Numbered from the stretch's first letter, positions 16,068 through 23,482 are shown. The stretch is DNA of 24,363 nucleotides from Deltaproteobacteria bacterium (GCA_005879255.1 VBKY01000225.1:1-24363); one strand, 5' to 3'. Numbers and translations: made by a program. The notes: generated from the sequence alone by a model not told the origin.

Positions 16068-16306
16068 TCGTTTTTCTCGAGAACAGTCGGATTCTACCTT
16101 CGGCCGGAGCCCATTGCGAGAGCCGCGAATAATTTTGCAGATGAGATTGAATCACTGCACGAACGATTTCCCTATGCGGAAGTCGATACGCCGCCTTTCG
16201 GTTGCTTTGCCCCGATGATTGAAGTTATAGTCCAAGAAAATTTAGCGACTTGCTTGCCAAGACAATGACGCGCGATCGTGAAAACGCTGCCGTTAAATTG
16301 AGGTGA

Positions 16307-17554
16307 ATGATGAAACCGGTGCAACTTTTTTGCTGGCATTTCATGGCCTATCCTTATCTCGCCCGCGATTTCGACGAGAAAGAATACACCGGCTGGGTCA
16401 CCGTGCCCAACAGCCTGTGGGACAACAATAAGGCTCGCGGTTTGTATCAAGAATACATTGACCAGTTAGCCTACGCCGATGAGCTGGGCTTCGACGGCAT
16501 GGTGCTCAACGAACATCATCAAAATATTTATGGCTTGATGCCCTCTCCCAACATCATTGCTTCGGCGCTAACCCAACGATCTTTGCACGGCAAAATCGTC
16601 ATTCTCGGCAATCTCCTGCCGCTACACATGAATCCGATGCGCGTCGCCGAAGAGTACGCCATGCTTGATCAGATGAGCAACGGCCGTTTGATCGCCGGGT
16701 TCGCGCCCGGCGGCGGACCCGAGACTTTTAATTACGACGTGCCCTCGGCCAATACGCGGGAGAAATTCTGGGAGGCCGCCGATTTAATCGTGCGCTCATG
16801 GACGGAGGACGGCCCCTTCGCGCACGAGGGCCGCTATTTTCCGCTGCGCTACGTCAATCTCTGGCCCAAGCCATTGCAACAACCCTTCCCGCCCGTCTGG
16901 ATTCCTGGTTCGCGCAGCCCGTCGACGATGGCCGAGGTGGCCAAGCGCGGTTACTGTTATTTTCTTTCCTCGCGCAGCCATGGTGGCGAAACTCACAGAG
17001 CGCAGCAGGAATTCGCCGCTGTGCTGGAAAAACATGGAGACAAGTACCACCCGTTCCGCTTTGGCATCTTGATGTCGACCTATGTTGGCGAAACGGATCA
17101 GCAAGCGCGCGAAGAATGCGAAGAGGGAGTCTGGTATTTTCTGAAGAATTGTTTGAAAGGCCATCTGCGGCGTCAAGGCCGCCAACTTACTTACGGCCCC
17201 GGCGTTCCCTATATCCCGGCGGCGGCCTGGCGAGAATATCTGAAGGATTATAAACCAGGCCGCAAACTTTTGGGCGACGTGGAAAACTGGGAAGAGCTCG
17301 ACGCCTCGCAGTCGATCATCGTCGGAAGCCCGGAGACCGTTACCCGGCGCATTCAAAATCTCATCGAGAAAGCCAAGGTTGGCAATCTCTTGATTCAATT
17401 CCAGCTCGGAAACATGCCGGATCATCTAGCGCGCAAGAGCATGAAGCTGTTTGCTGAAAAAGTCGCGCCGGCGCTGCGCCATGACTCTCTGAAGCAGTTC
17501 ACGACAGAGTATCCCGGCGTCAACGTCGAATCATCGGCGGAGGCACTTCATTGA
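16307..17554 (+). CDS. LLM class flavin-dependent oxidoreductase (luciferase-like monooxygenase)
   Basis: The 415-residue TIM-barrel protein is of the bacterial luciferase-like family, which uses reduced flavin (FMNH2 or F420H2) to oxidise a substrate. Family marks: GFDGMVLNEHHQ near residue 62, ILGNLLPLHMNPMRVAEEYAMLDQMSNGR with the D-x-M-S-x-GR motif near 125, APGGGPETF, and a C-terminal SIIVGSPETVTRRI typical of LLM proteins. Start codons ATG 16307 and ATG 16310 are adjacent; GAGGTG lies just upstream and fits the second slightly better. The stop overlaps the next gene by four bases (TTGA), so the alpha/beta hydrolase is translationally coupled and likely acts on the same pathway. Members of this subgroup commonly sit with such hydrolases in degradation clusters. 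The substrate is not known. The gene is intact. Confidence 0.9.
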   Translation: MMKPVQLFCWHFMAYPYLARDFDEKEYTGWVTVPNSLWDNNKARGLYQEYIDQLAYADELGFDGMVLNEHHQNIYGLMPSPNIIASALTQRSLHGKIVILGNLLPLHMNPMRVAEEYAMLDQMSNGRLIAGFAPGGGPETFNYDVPSANTREKFWEAADLIVRSWTEDGPFAHEGRYFPLRYVNLWPKPLQQPFPPVWIPGSRSPSTMAEVAKRGYCYFLSSRSHGGETHRAQQEFAAVLEKHGDKYHPFRFGILMSTYVGETDQQAREECEEGVWYFLKNCLKGHLRRQGRQLTYGPGVPYIPAAAWREYLKDYKPGRKLLGDVENWEELDASQSIIVGSPETVTRRIQNLIEKAKVGNLLIQFQLGNMPDHLARKSMKLFAEKVAPALRHDSLKQFTTEYPGVNVESSAEALH

Positions 17555-18366
17555 GCGGGCGCGCCATCGATGTCAACGGACGCAAAGTCTGGCTTCTGGA
17601 ACACGGCAACGGCGCCCCTCTGCTCTATCTCCATGGTTTCGCCGACGTTCATTCGGTAAAAGAAAACTGGCTACCGTTTCATGAGAAATTGGCGCAACAC
17701 GCCCGCGTAATCGGGCCGGCTCACCCCGGCTGCGGCCCGACCGATGAAAACAAGGACATCGACGTCATCGAAGACGTTGCCTTTCACTACCTCGAAGTTT
17801 TGGATGCGCTGCAGCTTACGCAGTTCGATCTCGTCGGCAGTTGTGTCGGCGGTTGGATCGCTGCCGAACTTGCCGTGCGTCATCCGGAAAGGATCCGCAA
17901 ACTCGTTTTGATCGGCGCGTCCGGCCTCTTCGTCGAAGGCGCATTAATCGGCGATGTCTTCATGATGGCGCAGCCCGAATACGGCCAGAGCTACGCCTCT
18001 TTGCGCCAGATGCTTTTTGCCAGCGCCGATCAAGCCAACGCTCTGGAAATGTTTCCCGACGGCAAAGGCGATCTGGAAGATGAAGTGCGCCGCTATCAGA
18101 TGCTGCGGTTAAGCTCACGCATCGGCTTCAAGCCACCCTACTTCTATAACCGGCCATTAAGAAACCGTCTGCATAGAATCACTTCCCCGGCCCTAGTCAT
18201 CTGGGGTGAAAAAGACAACTTCGTGCCGCACTCCCACGGCGAAACCTACGCTCGCTCAATCCCCGGCACAGGAGAATTGAAAGTGGTCCCCGGCGCCGGT
18301 CACAGTGTACACGTGGAAAAACCCGAAGAGACGGCGAAGTTGGTTCTCGATATCCTCGCGAAGTAA
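17551..18366 (+). CDS. Alpha/beta hydrolase with a Cys at the nucleophile position
   Basis: The 271-residue single-domain alpha/beta hydrolase belongs to the C-C-bond or ester hydrolase type. The oxyanion-side HGFAD motif is at about residue 29. The nucleophile elbow reads G96-S97-C98-V99-G100-G101, so Cys98 replaces the usual Ser of GxSxG. The acid is probably D222 (WGEKDNFVP) and the base H251 (GAGHSVHVEKPEE). A Cys nucleophile is known in dienelactone hydrolase, which supports catalysis here but does not prove it. The TTG start at 17551 overlaps the stop of the monooxygenase gene by four bases, so the two are coupled; oxidation followed by hydrolysis of the product is the obvious model (inference). 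It converges on the binding protein gene ending at 18658 with a palindromic repeat between. Confidence 0.87.
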   Translation: MSGRAIDVNGRKVWLLEHGNGAPLLYLHGFADVHSVKENWLPFHEKLAQHARVIGPAHPGCGPTDENKDIDVIEDVAFHYLEVLDALQLTQFDLVGSCVGGWIAAELAVRHPERIRKLVLIGASGLFVEGALIGDVFMMAQPEYGQSYASLRQMLFASADQANALEMFPDGKGDLEDEVRRYQMLRLSSRIGFKPPYFYNRPLRNRLHRITSPALVIWGEKDNFVPHSHGETYARSIPGTGELKVVPGAGHSVHVEKPEETAKLVLDILAK

Positions 18367-18443
18367 TCTTTTGATTGTGTTGCTGTAATCCATGCGGTCT
18401 GTCTGCCATCCCGATAACGCGAGGGATGTGGGCTTGCTCCACC

Positions 18444-18549
18444 GCATGGTGGGTATCGCTTCGCTCCACCCACCCTACAAGAATACAAATTCGGAATCAG
18501 ATGCCACCGTAGGATGGGTGGAGGCGCCTTGTGCCGATACCCATCGCTG
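18444..18549. repeat. Imperfect inverted repeat (GGGTATCGC / CCACCCACCC type)
   Basis: The left arm (about 18444-18478), CATGGTGGGTATCGCTTCGC continuing into TCCACCCACCC, is repeated in reverse complement in the right arm (about 18509-18549), GTAGGATGGGTGGAG then GATACCCATCGC. A 30-base spacer separates the arms. It sits in the convergent 291-base gap between the alpha/beta hydrolase and the binding protein, which otherwise shows no gene. Similar GTAGGnTGGGTGGAG sequences are common intergenic repeats in diverse bacteria (from memory). It may also work as a bidirectional hairpin stop. Confidence 0.65.
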
Positions 18550-18657
18550 ACGCTGATTCGATTGCTCTCACAAAGCAAACCATGGACAACTCAGCACCAT
18601 CCACTTGTGACTTCCCGTCGTTAACCGGGACACGAAACGCCAGACCGAGACTCTTTG

Positions 18658-19641
18658 CTACTTCCCCCAAATCTTCTTCACGAAACCTTCGTCCTCAAGC
18701 CGCTTAAGATATCGGTCGCTCACATAACTCTTCGCGTCGATACCTCGCGCTTTTGCGTTACTCTCCGCAATCTGATCGACCACGGCTTGCATAGCTGCTA
18801 CGGACGGATAAGGTACCGGTTCGAGCTGCTTGATGAAATAATCGTAGCCTTCCTGGACGGCCTTGAGATTTTGTACGCGCGTAAATTGCGCGAGCGCTTT
18901 GATCGAATATTCTCGTTCGGTCTTGAGAACTTTGATCGCCTCCAGATAGGCGCGCAGAAAGTTCATCACCTTGGCTTCCTGTTTATCCAGGTATCGCTTG
19001 CTGCCCAAAAGGCCCGTGTTGAAGAATGGGATATCCATCTTCACCGAGTCGGCGACAACGTTCAGTTTAAGTCTTTCCGCCTCGGTGCCGAAGGGAGCAT
19101 TGGCGACGGTGCCGTCGATGTTCCCGGATTTGATTGCGGCAATCCGCGCCGGCTCGTCGCCAATCTGCAAGATCGTCGCTTCTTTAACGGGATCGACGCC
19201 GACGCGCTTGAGCATCGCGCGCATGCCGAAGTCGGCGGAAGAGCCAAATCGGCTGACGCCGAATTTTTTTCCCTTCAATTGTTCCACGCCCTTAATTTCA
19301 GGGCGAGTGATCAGCTGGTAATTCAGCTTGTCGAGGAGCCCAAGAAAATAAACGAGGTCTGCGCCTTCAAGATTGGCGGCGACCCCAGGGGCGCCGCTAA
19401 GCTGTGACAAATCGAGACTGCCTGAGACCAGTACCTGCACGTTAGTCGTGCCACCCGGGATATAGACCACCTCGGCAACCAAACCGTACTTGGCAAATAG
19501 TCCGCGGTCTTTGGCGATGTGCATGAGTCCCGATTGCAAGCTGACGGAGCCCTGACCAACGCGAATCTTTTCTTGCGCGTTGCCGGCCCGAATGGAGCCG
19601 CAAAATACTAGACATAAAGCGAGTAAAATGGAGTTTCTCAT
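18658..19641 (-). CDS. ABC transporter substrate-binding protein, NMT1/SsuA-like (orphan)
   Basis: This 327-residue secreted protein is intact. The signal peptide is MRNSILLALCLVFCGSIRAG with cleavage near GNA before QEKI. Lobe 1 shows KIRVGQGSVSLQSGLMHIAKD, GLFAKYGLVAEVVYIPGG and VLVSGSLDLSQLSG, and the linker carries LKGKKFGVSRFGSSADFGMR, closely parallel to the protein at 13200 (LKGKIVGVSSFGATGDLAAR). The start at ATG 19641 has GGAGG seven bases upstream. It is divergent from a CDGSH protein at 19774 and, like the other binding proteins in the window, has no permease or ATPase genes beside it. The three intact paralogues and one stump differ enough to be separate ligand binders rather than recent duplicates. 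The ligand is unknown. Confidence 0.85.
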   Translation of the reverse strand: MRNSILLALCLVFCGSIRAGNAQEKIRVGQGSVSLQSGLMHIAKDRGLFAKYGLVAEVVYIPGGTTNVQVLVSGSLDLSQLSGAPGVAANLEGADLVYFLGLLDKLNYQLITRPEIKGVEQLKGKKFGVSRFGSSADFGMRAMLKRVGVDPVKEATILQIGDEPARIAAIKSGNIDGTVANAPFGTEAERLKLNVVADSVKMDIPFFNTGLLGSKRYLDKQEAKVMNFLRAYLEAIKVLKTEREYSIKALAQFTRVQNLKAVQEGYDYFIKQLEPVPYPSVAAMQAVVDQIAESNAKARGIDAKSYVSDRYLKRLEDEGFVKKIWGK

Positions 19642-19773
19642 GGCGTCCTCCTATCATAAGCACAACTCCACCGGCAACGCTCATCGGCTGCGATTGGAAT
19701 TAGACAGTAAACCGTTGAACCGTTTCGTCCACTGTGCGATGTTCTTCGGCATAATCCACCGGGGAGGACTATT

Positions 19774-19980
19774 ATGGCTGACGTAACGATAAAAGCTCTC
19801 AAAGACGGGCCTTATGAAGTTGACGGGGGCGCGAAGGTTTTGGATAACACGGGAAAAGAATACGCAGAGAGTCAGTTTCCTCCACTCTATCTTTGTCGCT
19901 GCGGCCAATCGAAGAATAAACCCTTCTGCGACGGCAGTCACAAGGATGCCGGCTTCAAGTCAGAAGAAAGGGCGGGATAA
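19774..19980 (+). CDS. CDGSH iron-sulfur domain protein
   Basis: The 68-residue protein carries one complete CDGSH motif in its C-terminal half: CRCGQSKNKPFCDGSHKDAG. Three Cys and one His bind a 2Fe-2S cluster, as in the mitoNEET-type family (PF09360). The start at ATG 19774 follows a very good GGGGAGG site. Small single-motif CDGSH proteins occur widely in bacteria as cytosolic electron-transfer or redox-sensing partners, usually without a proven role. It stands alone: divergent from the binding protein on the left and separated from the SDR gene on the right by a palindromic repeat. Electron supply to a nearby oxygenase is possible but not shown. Confidence 0.93.
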   Translation: MADVTIKALKDGPYEVDGGAKVLDNTGKEYAESQFPPLYLCRCGQSKNKPFCDGSHKDAGFKSEERAG

Positions 19981-19994
19981 TAAGGCTCCTTCAA

Positions 19995-20074
19995 CCCAAT
20001 ACTCCATTACTCCAGCACTCCATCACTCCAATTGGGGTGGCAAACTGGAGTATTGGAGTGATGGAGTGTTGGTC
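19995..20074. repeat. Palindromic TGGAGTnn repeat, copy 2
   Basis: The left arm (about 19996-20033) holds phased units AATACTCC, ATTACTCC, AGCACTCC, ATCACTCC. The right arm (about 20044-20072) holds the inverse units TGGAGTAT, TGGAGTGA and TGGAGTGT. The period is about eight bases and a short GGGGTGG spacer lies between. The RNA could form a long, mostly perfect hairpin. It lies between the CDGSH and SDR genes. The same unit occurs, more decayed, at 10811-10906. It is not a CRISPR: units are too short and have no unique spacers. Confidence 0.75.
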
Positions 20075-20130
20075 TCGGAAAAAATCAAGACCGGAATCGA
20101 TCGCCGCAATTTTCAGGGGAGGAGAAGCCG

Positions 20131-20859
20131 ATGCGAGATGAGGTTGTAATCATCACGGGCGGAGCCAAAGGGATCGGGCGTCACGCGGCGCACACGCTCG
20201 CTAGGGCCGGCGCGAAAGTCGTGCTTGCTGACGCCGACGTTGAGCGCATGCACAAAACGCTCGGCGAGATTCGAGATTTAAATACCGAAGCAGTCGCCGT
20301 ACCGACCGACGTGCGTGATGAGAAAGACGTGCGCCGGCTGGTTTATGATGTCGCCGACCGCTTTGGCCGGATCGATGCCTTGATCAACGACGCGGGCATC
20401 GTGCCACATTTCAACTGGGGCATTCCGCGCTGGCCGCGCGTGCGCTATTTGAGCAAGGATTTTTGGGACAGCGTGATTCAAACCAATTTGGGCGGCACTT
20501 TCCTGTGCACAAAATACGTGGTCCCGTTCATGGAAGAGCGGCGTAGCGGCAACATCGTCAATCTTTGGGGCGGCGGCCGCGCGGAGAATCACGGCGCCGC
20601 GGCCTACGTCGTCAGCAAAGATGCCATTCGCACGTTCACTCGCTTCGTCGCCGAAGAAGAACGCGAGTGGAACATTTGCATTGTCGCGTTCAGTCCCAAG
20701 CAAGCCATCGCCACCGAAGACGCGCCGGACGAGGCGCGCAAGCGGTTGCCGGGGCCGGACATTCTCGGCAACGGTTTCGTTTTCGCCGCTCAGGCAGGAA
20801 TGGAGCTCACCGGCAAGACCGTCGAACATCGCGACGGCAAATTGGTGGCAGTGGATTAG
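20131..20859 (+). CDS. Divergent short-chain dehydrogenase/reductase (SDR) family protein
   Basis: The 242-residue Rossmann protein of classical SDR length starts at ATG 20131 after GGGGAGGAG. It has the cofactor loop TGGAKGIG (residues 9-16), D34 at the end of strand 2 (favours NAD over NADP), D60 (PTDV), N86-D87-A88-G89, the structural N119, and the Y159-x3-K163 catalytic pair. The catalytic Ser normally found 12-13 residues before Tyr in an IVNISS-type strand is missing: the strand reads IVNLWGGG (142-149). The usual PG motif after strand 6 is also changed (AFSPKQAIAT). It could thus be a weak or altered oxidoreductase, or a non-catalytic NAD binder. No close gene partner; the gaps on both sides carry repeats. 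Confidence 0.85.
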   Translation: MRDEVVIITGGAKGIGRHAAHTLARAGAKVVLADADVERMHKTLGEIRDLNTEAVAVPTDVRDEKDVRRLVYDVADRFGRIDALINDAGIVPHFNWGIPRWPRVRYLSKDFWDSVIQTNLGGTFLCTKYVVPFMEERRSGNIVNLWGGGRAENHGAAAYVVSKDAIRTFTRFVAEEEREWNICIVAFSPKQAIATEDAPDEARKRLPGPDILGNGFVFAAQAGMELTGKTVEHRDGKLVAVD

Positions 20860-20928
20860 CGAAGTATTGGTTTCATATTTTGCTCGTCGTTTCGTGATGC
20901 GACGGAATGAGGACAACCTCGCGCAAAG

Positions 20929-21057
20929 ACGCCAAGGGCGCAAAGGAACACGCCTTGTCATTTCGACCGAAGGGAGAAATCTTTCTTAGGCGCCTCGCAG
21001 TCGTTCGGGATGACGGGTTGAGACCGTCACTTGGCGAGCTTGGCGTCTTGGCGCGAT
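20929..21057. repeat. Nested palindromic repeat: CGCCAAG-type arms enclosing a GTCATTTCGACC-type element
   Basis: The outer arms, TCGCGCAAAGACGCCAAGGG (from about 20929) and CTTGGCGTCTTGGCGCGA (to about 21057), are reverse complements over about 27 bases with about four mismatches. Between them lies a second unit, GTCATTTCGACCGAAGGG near 20958 matched by GTTCGGGATGACGGG near 21003. Both units belong to types of short repeats that are common between genes in many bacterial genomes (from memory). Together they fill most of the 295-base gap between the SDR and hydrolase genes; no gene is seen there. Confidence 0.7.
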
Positions 21058-21154
21058 AAGATTTTTTCGAAGTCGTTCTATCCATCTTTTGCAAGGTAAG
21101 AATCTATCCTTATGTCGAGCACACGCGGCACCAGATATTCACAAGGAGGCAATT

Positions 21155-22030
21155 ATGGAAGCAATCGCGTTAACAAACCACGAACTCGAAATCGAGGACG
21201 TCGAGTATCTTCGCCACGGCGACAAGCCGCTCTTGCTTCGCCTGCTCAAACCCTCCGGGCAAGGGCCGTTTCCTCTCATCGTCCAGCTTCACGGCGGTGC
21301 CTGGTGCCGAGGAGACCGCACAAACGACACGGCCATTAATGAAGCGCTGGCGAGAAGCGGCGTAGTCGTGGCGGCGCTGGATTGGCGCATGCCGCCCGTT
21401 GCGCCGTACCCTGCCGCTCTCGCCGACATCAATTACGCGGTGCGCTGGCTCAAGGCCCATGCCGGAGATCTACGCAGTCGCCCCGAACTATTCGGACTTC
21501 TGGGAAACTCGAGCGGGGGGCACCAAGCGATGCTGGCAGCGATGCGGCCCCGGGATTCGCGCTACTCGGCGCTGCCACTTCCCGCCGGGGCTCCGCAGAT
21601 CGACGCGAACGTACGTTGCGTCGTCATGTGTTGGCCGGTTATCGATCCGCTGGGGCGCTATCACTATGCAAAGAATCTCAAGAAACGCGGCGGATCGCAT
21701 GCGGAGTTTGCCGACCGCGTGCTGCCCAGCCACGATCAATTCTGGGGAAGCGAAGAAGCCATGGCCGAAGGCAGCCCCACACGCGCGCTTGAACGCGGAG
21801 AGCGAGTTGAATTACCTCCGGCGCTCTATATTCAAGGCACCGCCGACATGGCGCATCCCAAACCCGATCGCGAGCGCTTCGTTGAAAGTTACCGCAGAGC
21901 CGGCGGCCACGTGGAGCTGGAACTATTCGAAGGCGAAGCCGAGGGCTTCATAGGGAGAAACGCGAACTCACCCAACGCCGCACGAGCAATGGACAAAATC
22001 ATCGACTTCGTGCACAAACAGCTCTGTTGA
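21155..22030 (+). CDS. Alpha/beta hydrolase (HSL/BD-FAE-like esterase family)
   Basis: The 291-residue protein resembles the hormone-sensitive-lipase or feruloyl-esterase-like branch. The oxyanion motif HGGAW is at residues 46-50, the nucleophile elbow GNSSG at 117-121 (Ser119), and a probable acid is D231 (IQGTADMAHP). The catalytic His expected in the EGxPHGF-type motif near the C-terminus is replaced: the sequence reads GEAEGF with E263. H234, just after the acid, is the only other nearby His. The start at ATG 21155 is set by AAGGAGG six bases upstream; the longer frame from 21089 lacks one. By family it would split esters or amides of small organic acids; without the His, activity is uncertain. 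It precedes a COG2159 amidohydrolase on the same strand by 83 bases, so they may be one unit. Confidence 0.83.
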   Translation: MEAIALTNHELEIEDVEYLRHGDKPLLLRLLKPSGQGPFPLIVQLHGGAWCRGDRTNDTAINEALARSGVVVAALDWRMPPVAPYPAALADINYAVRWLKAHAGDLRSRPELFGLLGNSSGGHQAMLAAMRPRDSRYSALPLPAGAPQIDANVRCVVMCWPVIDPLGRYHYAKNLKKRGGSHAEFADRVLPSHDQFWGSEEAMAEGSPTRALERGERVELPPALYIQGTADMAHPKPDRERFVESYRRAGGHVELELFEGEAEGFIGRNANSPNAARAMDKIIDFVHKQLC

Positions 22031-22113
22031 GCGGCCAAGGCACAAGCGATGGGCGGCCGAATATGGCGGATGGGTATATCAGCACTTAACTGAATTACGA
22101 AACGGAGACGCTT

Positions 22114-22914
22114 ATGTGGAAAGGTTACAAAGTCATCGACGCCGACGCGCACATGCATGAGCCACAGTATCTTTGGGAGCGATACGTCGAGCCCAAATAC
22201 CGGGATCAAGTCCCGAAGGTTGCGTTCATGGATGGCAACTTCATGGTTTACGAGCCCGACGGAAAGTTTGTTTCTAAGGACGAGATCCAGGCAGCGCCGC
22301 CGGAGAGCGCGCGGCGCGCGATGGAAGAAAAGTATGGCGAAGCATACCGACAATGGTGGTCAGCGGATATTCGCCTCAAAGACATGGACCGCTACGGCTG
22401 GGACATTCAGGTGCTGCTCCCCACGGGCAACAACGGCAACTTCGCCTATCGCGTCGCGTTGAAAGATGTCCAATTGGGCGCTGCCATGTGCCGCGCTTAT
22501 AACAATTGGTGTCATGATTATTGCCGTGTCGATCCCAAGCGCCTCAAATTTGTCGCCGTGTTGCCGGGCTCGGATGTCGGAGAGATGGTGAAAGAAGCGC
22601 ACCGCGCCGTCAAAGAGTTGGGCGCCGTGTCGGTGCGAAATCTCTTTCTCCCGGACGGCAAGTGGCTGCATGAACCCGAATACGACGCTCTATGGAACTT
22701 GCTTGTGAGCTGGACTTCCCCATCGCAGTACATGGAGAATACCGCCAGCGCCGTTTTCAGCCGTTCAGAAAACTCGAAGCAGAAAGACACGAAGATATTC
22801 AATTGGCGCTCAGAGGGCTGGACCACGCGCTGGGTTTTCCCTGCGACAACATGGCCACGCTTGGCCACTTTATCTTTACCGGTATCTTGCAGCGCTTTCC
22901 GAAACTGCGCCTAG
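22114..22914 (+). CDS. Amidohydrolase (COG2159) N-terminal portion; gene frameshifted at about 22695
   Basis: Residues 1-194 are a normal start of a COG2159 TIM-barrel hydrolase: VIDADAHMHEP (metal motif DxDxH, residues 8-12), DMDRYGWDIQVLLPT, RAYNNWCHDYC, LPGSDVGEMVKEAHRAVKELG and PEYDALW. After the TGG at 22693-22695 the frame loses family resemblance and runs to TAG 22912-22914. The true continuation is in the frame of 22692-23270 and would follow if the TGGAA there were TGGGAA, so a single G is missing. The start at ATG 22114 has GGAGA upstream. The repaired protein would be about 385 residues, normal for the family. Pseudogene versus a sequencing or assembly error in a short G run cannot be told from the sequence. 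Confidence 0.83.
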   Translation: MWKGYKVIDADAHMHEPQYLWERYVEPKYRDQVPKVAFMDGNFMVYEPDGKFVSKDEIQAAPPESARRAMEEKYGEAYRQWWSADIRLKDMDRYGWDIQVLLPTGNNGNFAYRVALKDVQLGAAMCRAYNNWCHDYCRVDPKRLKFVAVLPGSDVGEMVKEAHRAVKELGAVSVRNLFLPDGKWLHEPEYDALWNLLVSWTSPSQYMENTASAVFSRSENSKQKDTKIFNWRSEGWTTRWVFPATTWPRLATLSLPVSCSAFRNCA

Positions 22915-23270
22915 CGATTCTCGAATCCAACGCGGGCTGGCTGCCCTTCTGGCTAGGCCGAATGGATGATCACACTCACGGACGAAACAGCGTGATGGGC
23001 AAATCCGAGAATCTTCGGATGCTTCCCAGCGAATACTTTATGCGTCAATGTGTGATTGCGTGCGACAGCGACGAACGGGAGCTGAAGTATGTGGTCGATC
23101 GTCTGCAAGGTGAGAACATCGTGTGGAACACCGACTACCCCCATCCCGACGCCATCGAACCCGCGCGAGCGCTGCCCGAGTTCGATGCTCATACAATTTC
23201 AACCGAGGCCAAACGGAAAATTCTCTGGGATAACGCCGTGAAATTATTCGGCCCACGGATCATCAGTTAA
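22692..23270 (+). CDS. Amidohydrolase (COG2159) C-terminal portion in a shifted frame
   Basis: This frame holds the rest of the amidohydrolase that begins at 22114. From about 22695 it reads ELACELDFPIAVHG (second metal His), then MATLGHFIFTGILQRFPKL with the third His, LAILESNAGWLPFWLGRMDD, and the final metal Asp in VWNTDYPHPD. The ATG at 22692 is an accident of the missing base and has no ribosome binding site. All metal ligands are present across the two frames, so the gene was functional until recently or is functional in reality. The family acts on small cyclic or aromatic carboxylates. The stop at 23268-23270 is followed by a short GGCGACC/GGTCGCC hairpin. Confidence 0.8.
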   Translation: MELACELDFPIAVHGEYRQRRFQPFRKLEAERHEDIQLALRGLDHALGFPCDNMATLGHFIFTGILQRFPKLRLAILESNAGWLPFWLGRMDDHTHGRNSVMGKSENLRMLPSEYFMRQCVIACDSDERELKYVVDRLQGENIVWNTDYPHPDAIEPARALPEFDAHTISTEAKRKILWDNAVKLFGPRIIS

Positions 23271-23279
23271 AGATGTAGA

Positions 23280-23297
23280 GGCGACCGGCGGGTCGCC
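23280..23297. repeat. Short hairpin GGCGACC-GGCG-GGTCGCC after the amidohydrolase
   Basis: A perfect seven-base-pair stem with a four-base loop lies ten bases after the stop at 23270. No T run follows, so it is not a standard terminator. The sequence resembles a known type of intergenic repeat (GGGGCGACC/GGTCGCCCC). It opens a 372-base gap (23271-23642) with no gene. Confidence 0.5.
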
Positions 23298-23446
23298 CTT
23301 GCTCGAAAGGCGCAATGGACACTAGGGAAACATTAGGAGTAAGGTCGAACAATCCGGACTAGGCCCGTCACAAATTTTGATGAACTACCCTCCCCATGCT
23401 GCGGCGTATCAAACAATATTTGTGAGAGTTTTCCAAAAGATGTCAC

Positions 23447-23467
23447 CCCCGAATATTTTAATCGGGG
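23447..23467. repeat. Hairpin CCCCGA / TCGGGG in the gap before the PNPOx gene
   Basis: CCCCGA (23447-23452) pairs with TCGGGG (23462-23467) around an AT-only loop, ATATTTTAA. There is no flanking T run on either strand. It may be a remnant terminator or repeat; its role is unknown. Confidence 0.4.
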
Positions 23468-23482
23468 CGTCCAGTCAGAGTT

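Noticed and set aside
16080..16268. 62-codon + strand open stretch between the Amidohydro_3 and LLM genes
   Set aside because: No start signal in a suitable place and no family resemblance; might be a decayed fragment but nothing supports it.
18655..19407. Long + strand open frame opposite the binding protein gene
   Set aside because: Antisense shadow; the - strand has signal peptide, family motifs and a ribosome binding site.
19995..20074. CRISPR-like array of short repeats
   Set aside because: Units are about eight bases long, contiguous, inverted across a centre, and have no unique spacers; no cas genes are present.
22692..23270. Separate complete amidohydrolase gene starting at ATG 22692
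   Set aside because: Its N-terminal barrel strands and first metal motif are in the upstream frame; one missing base explains both pieces as a single gene.
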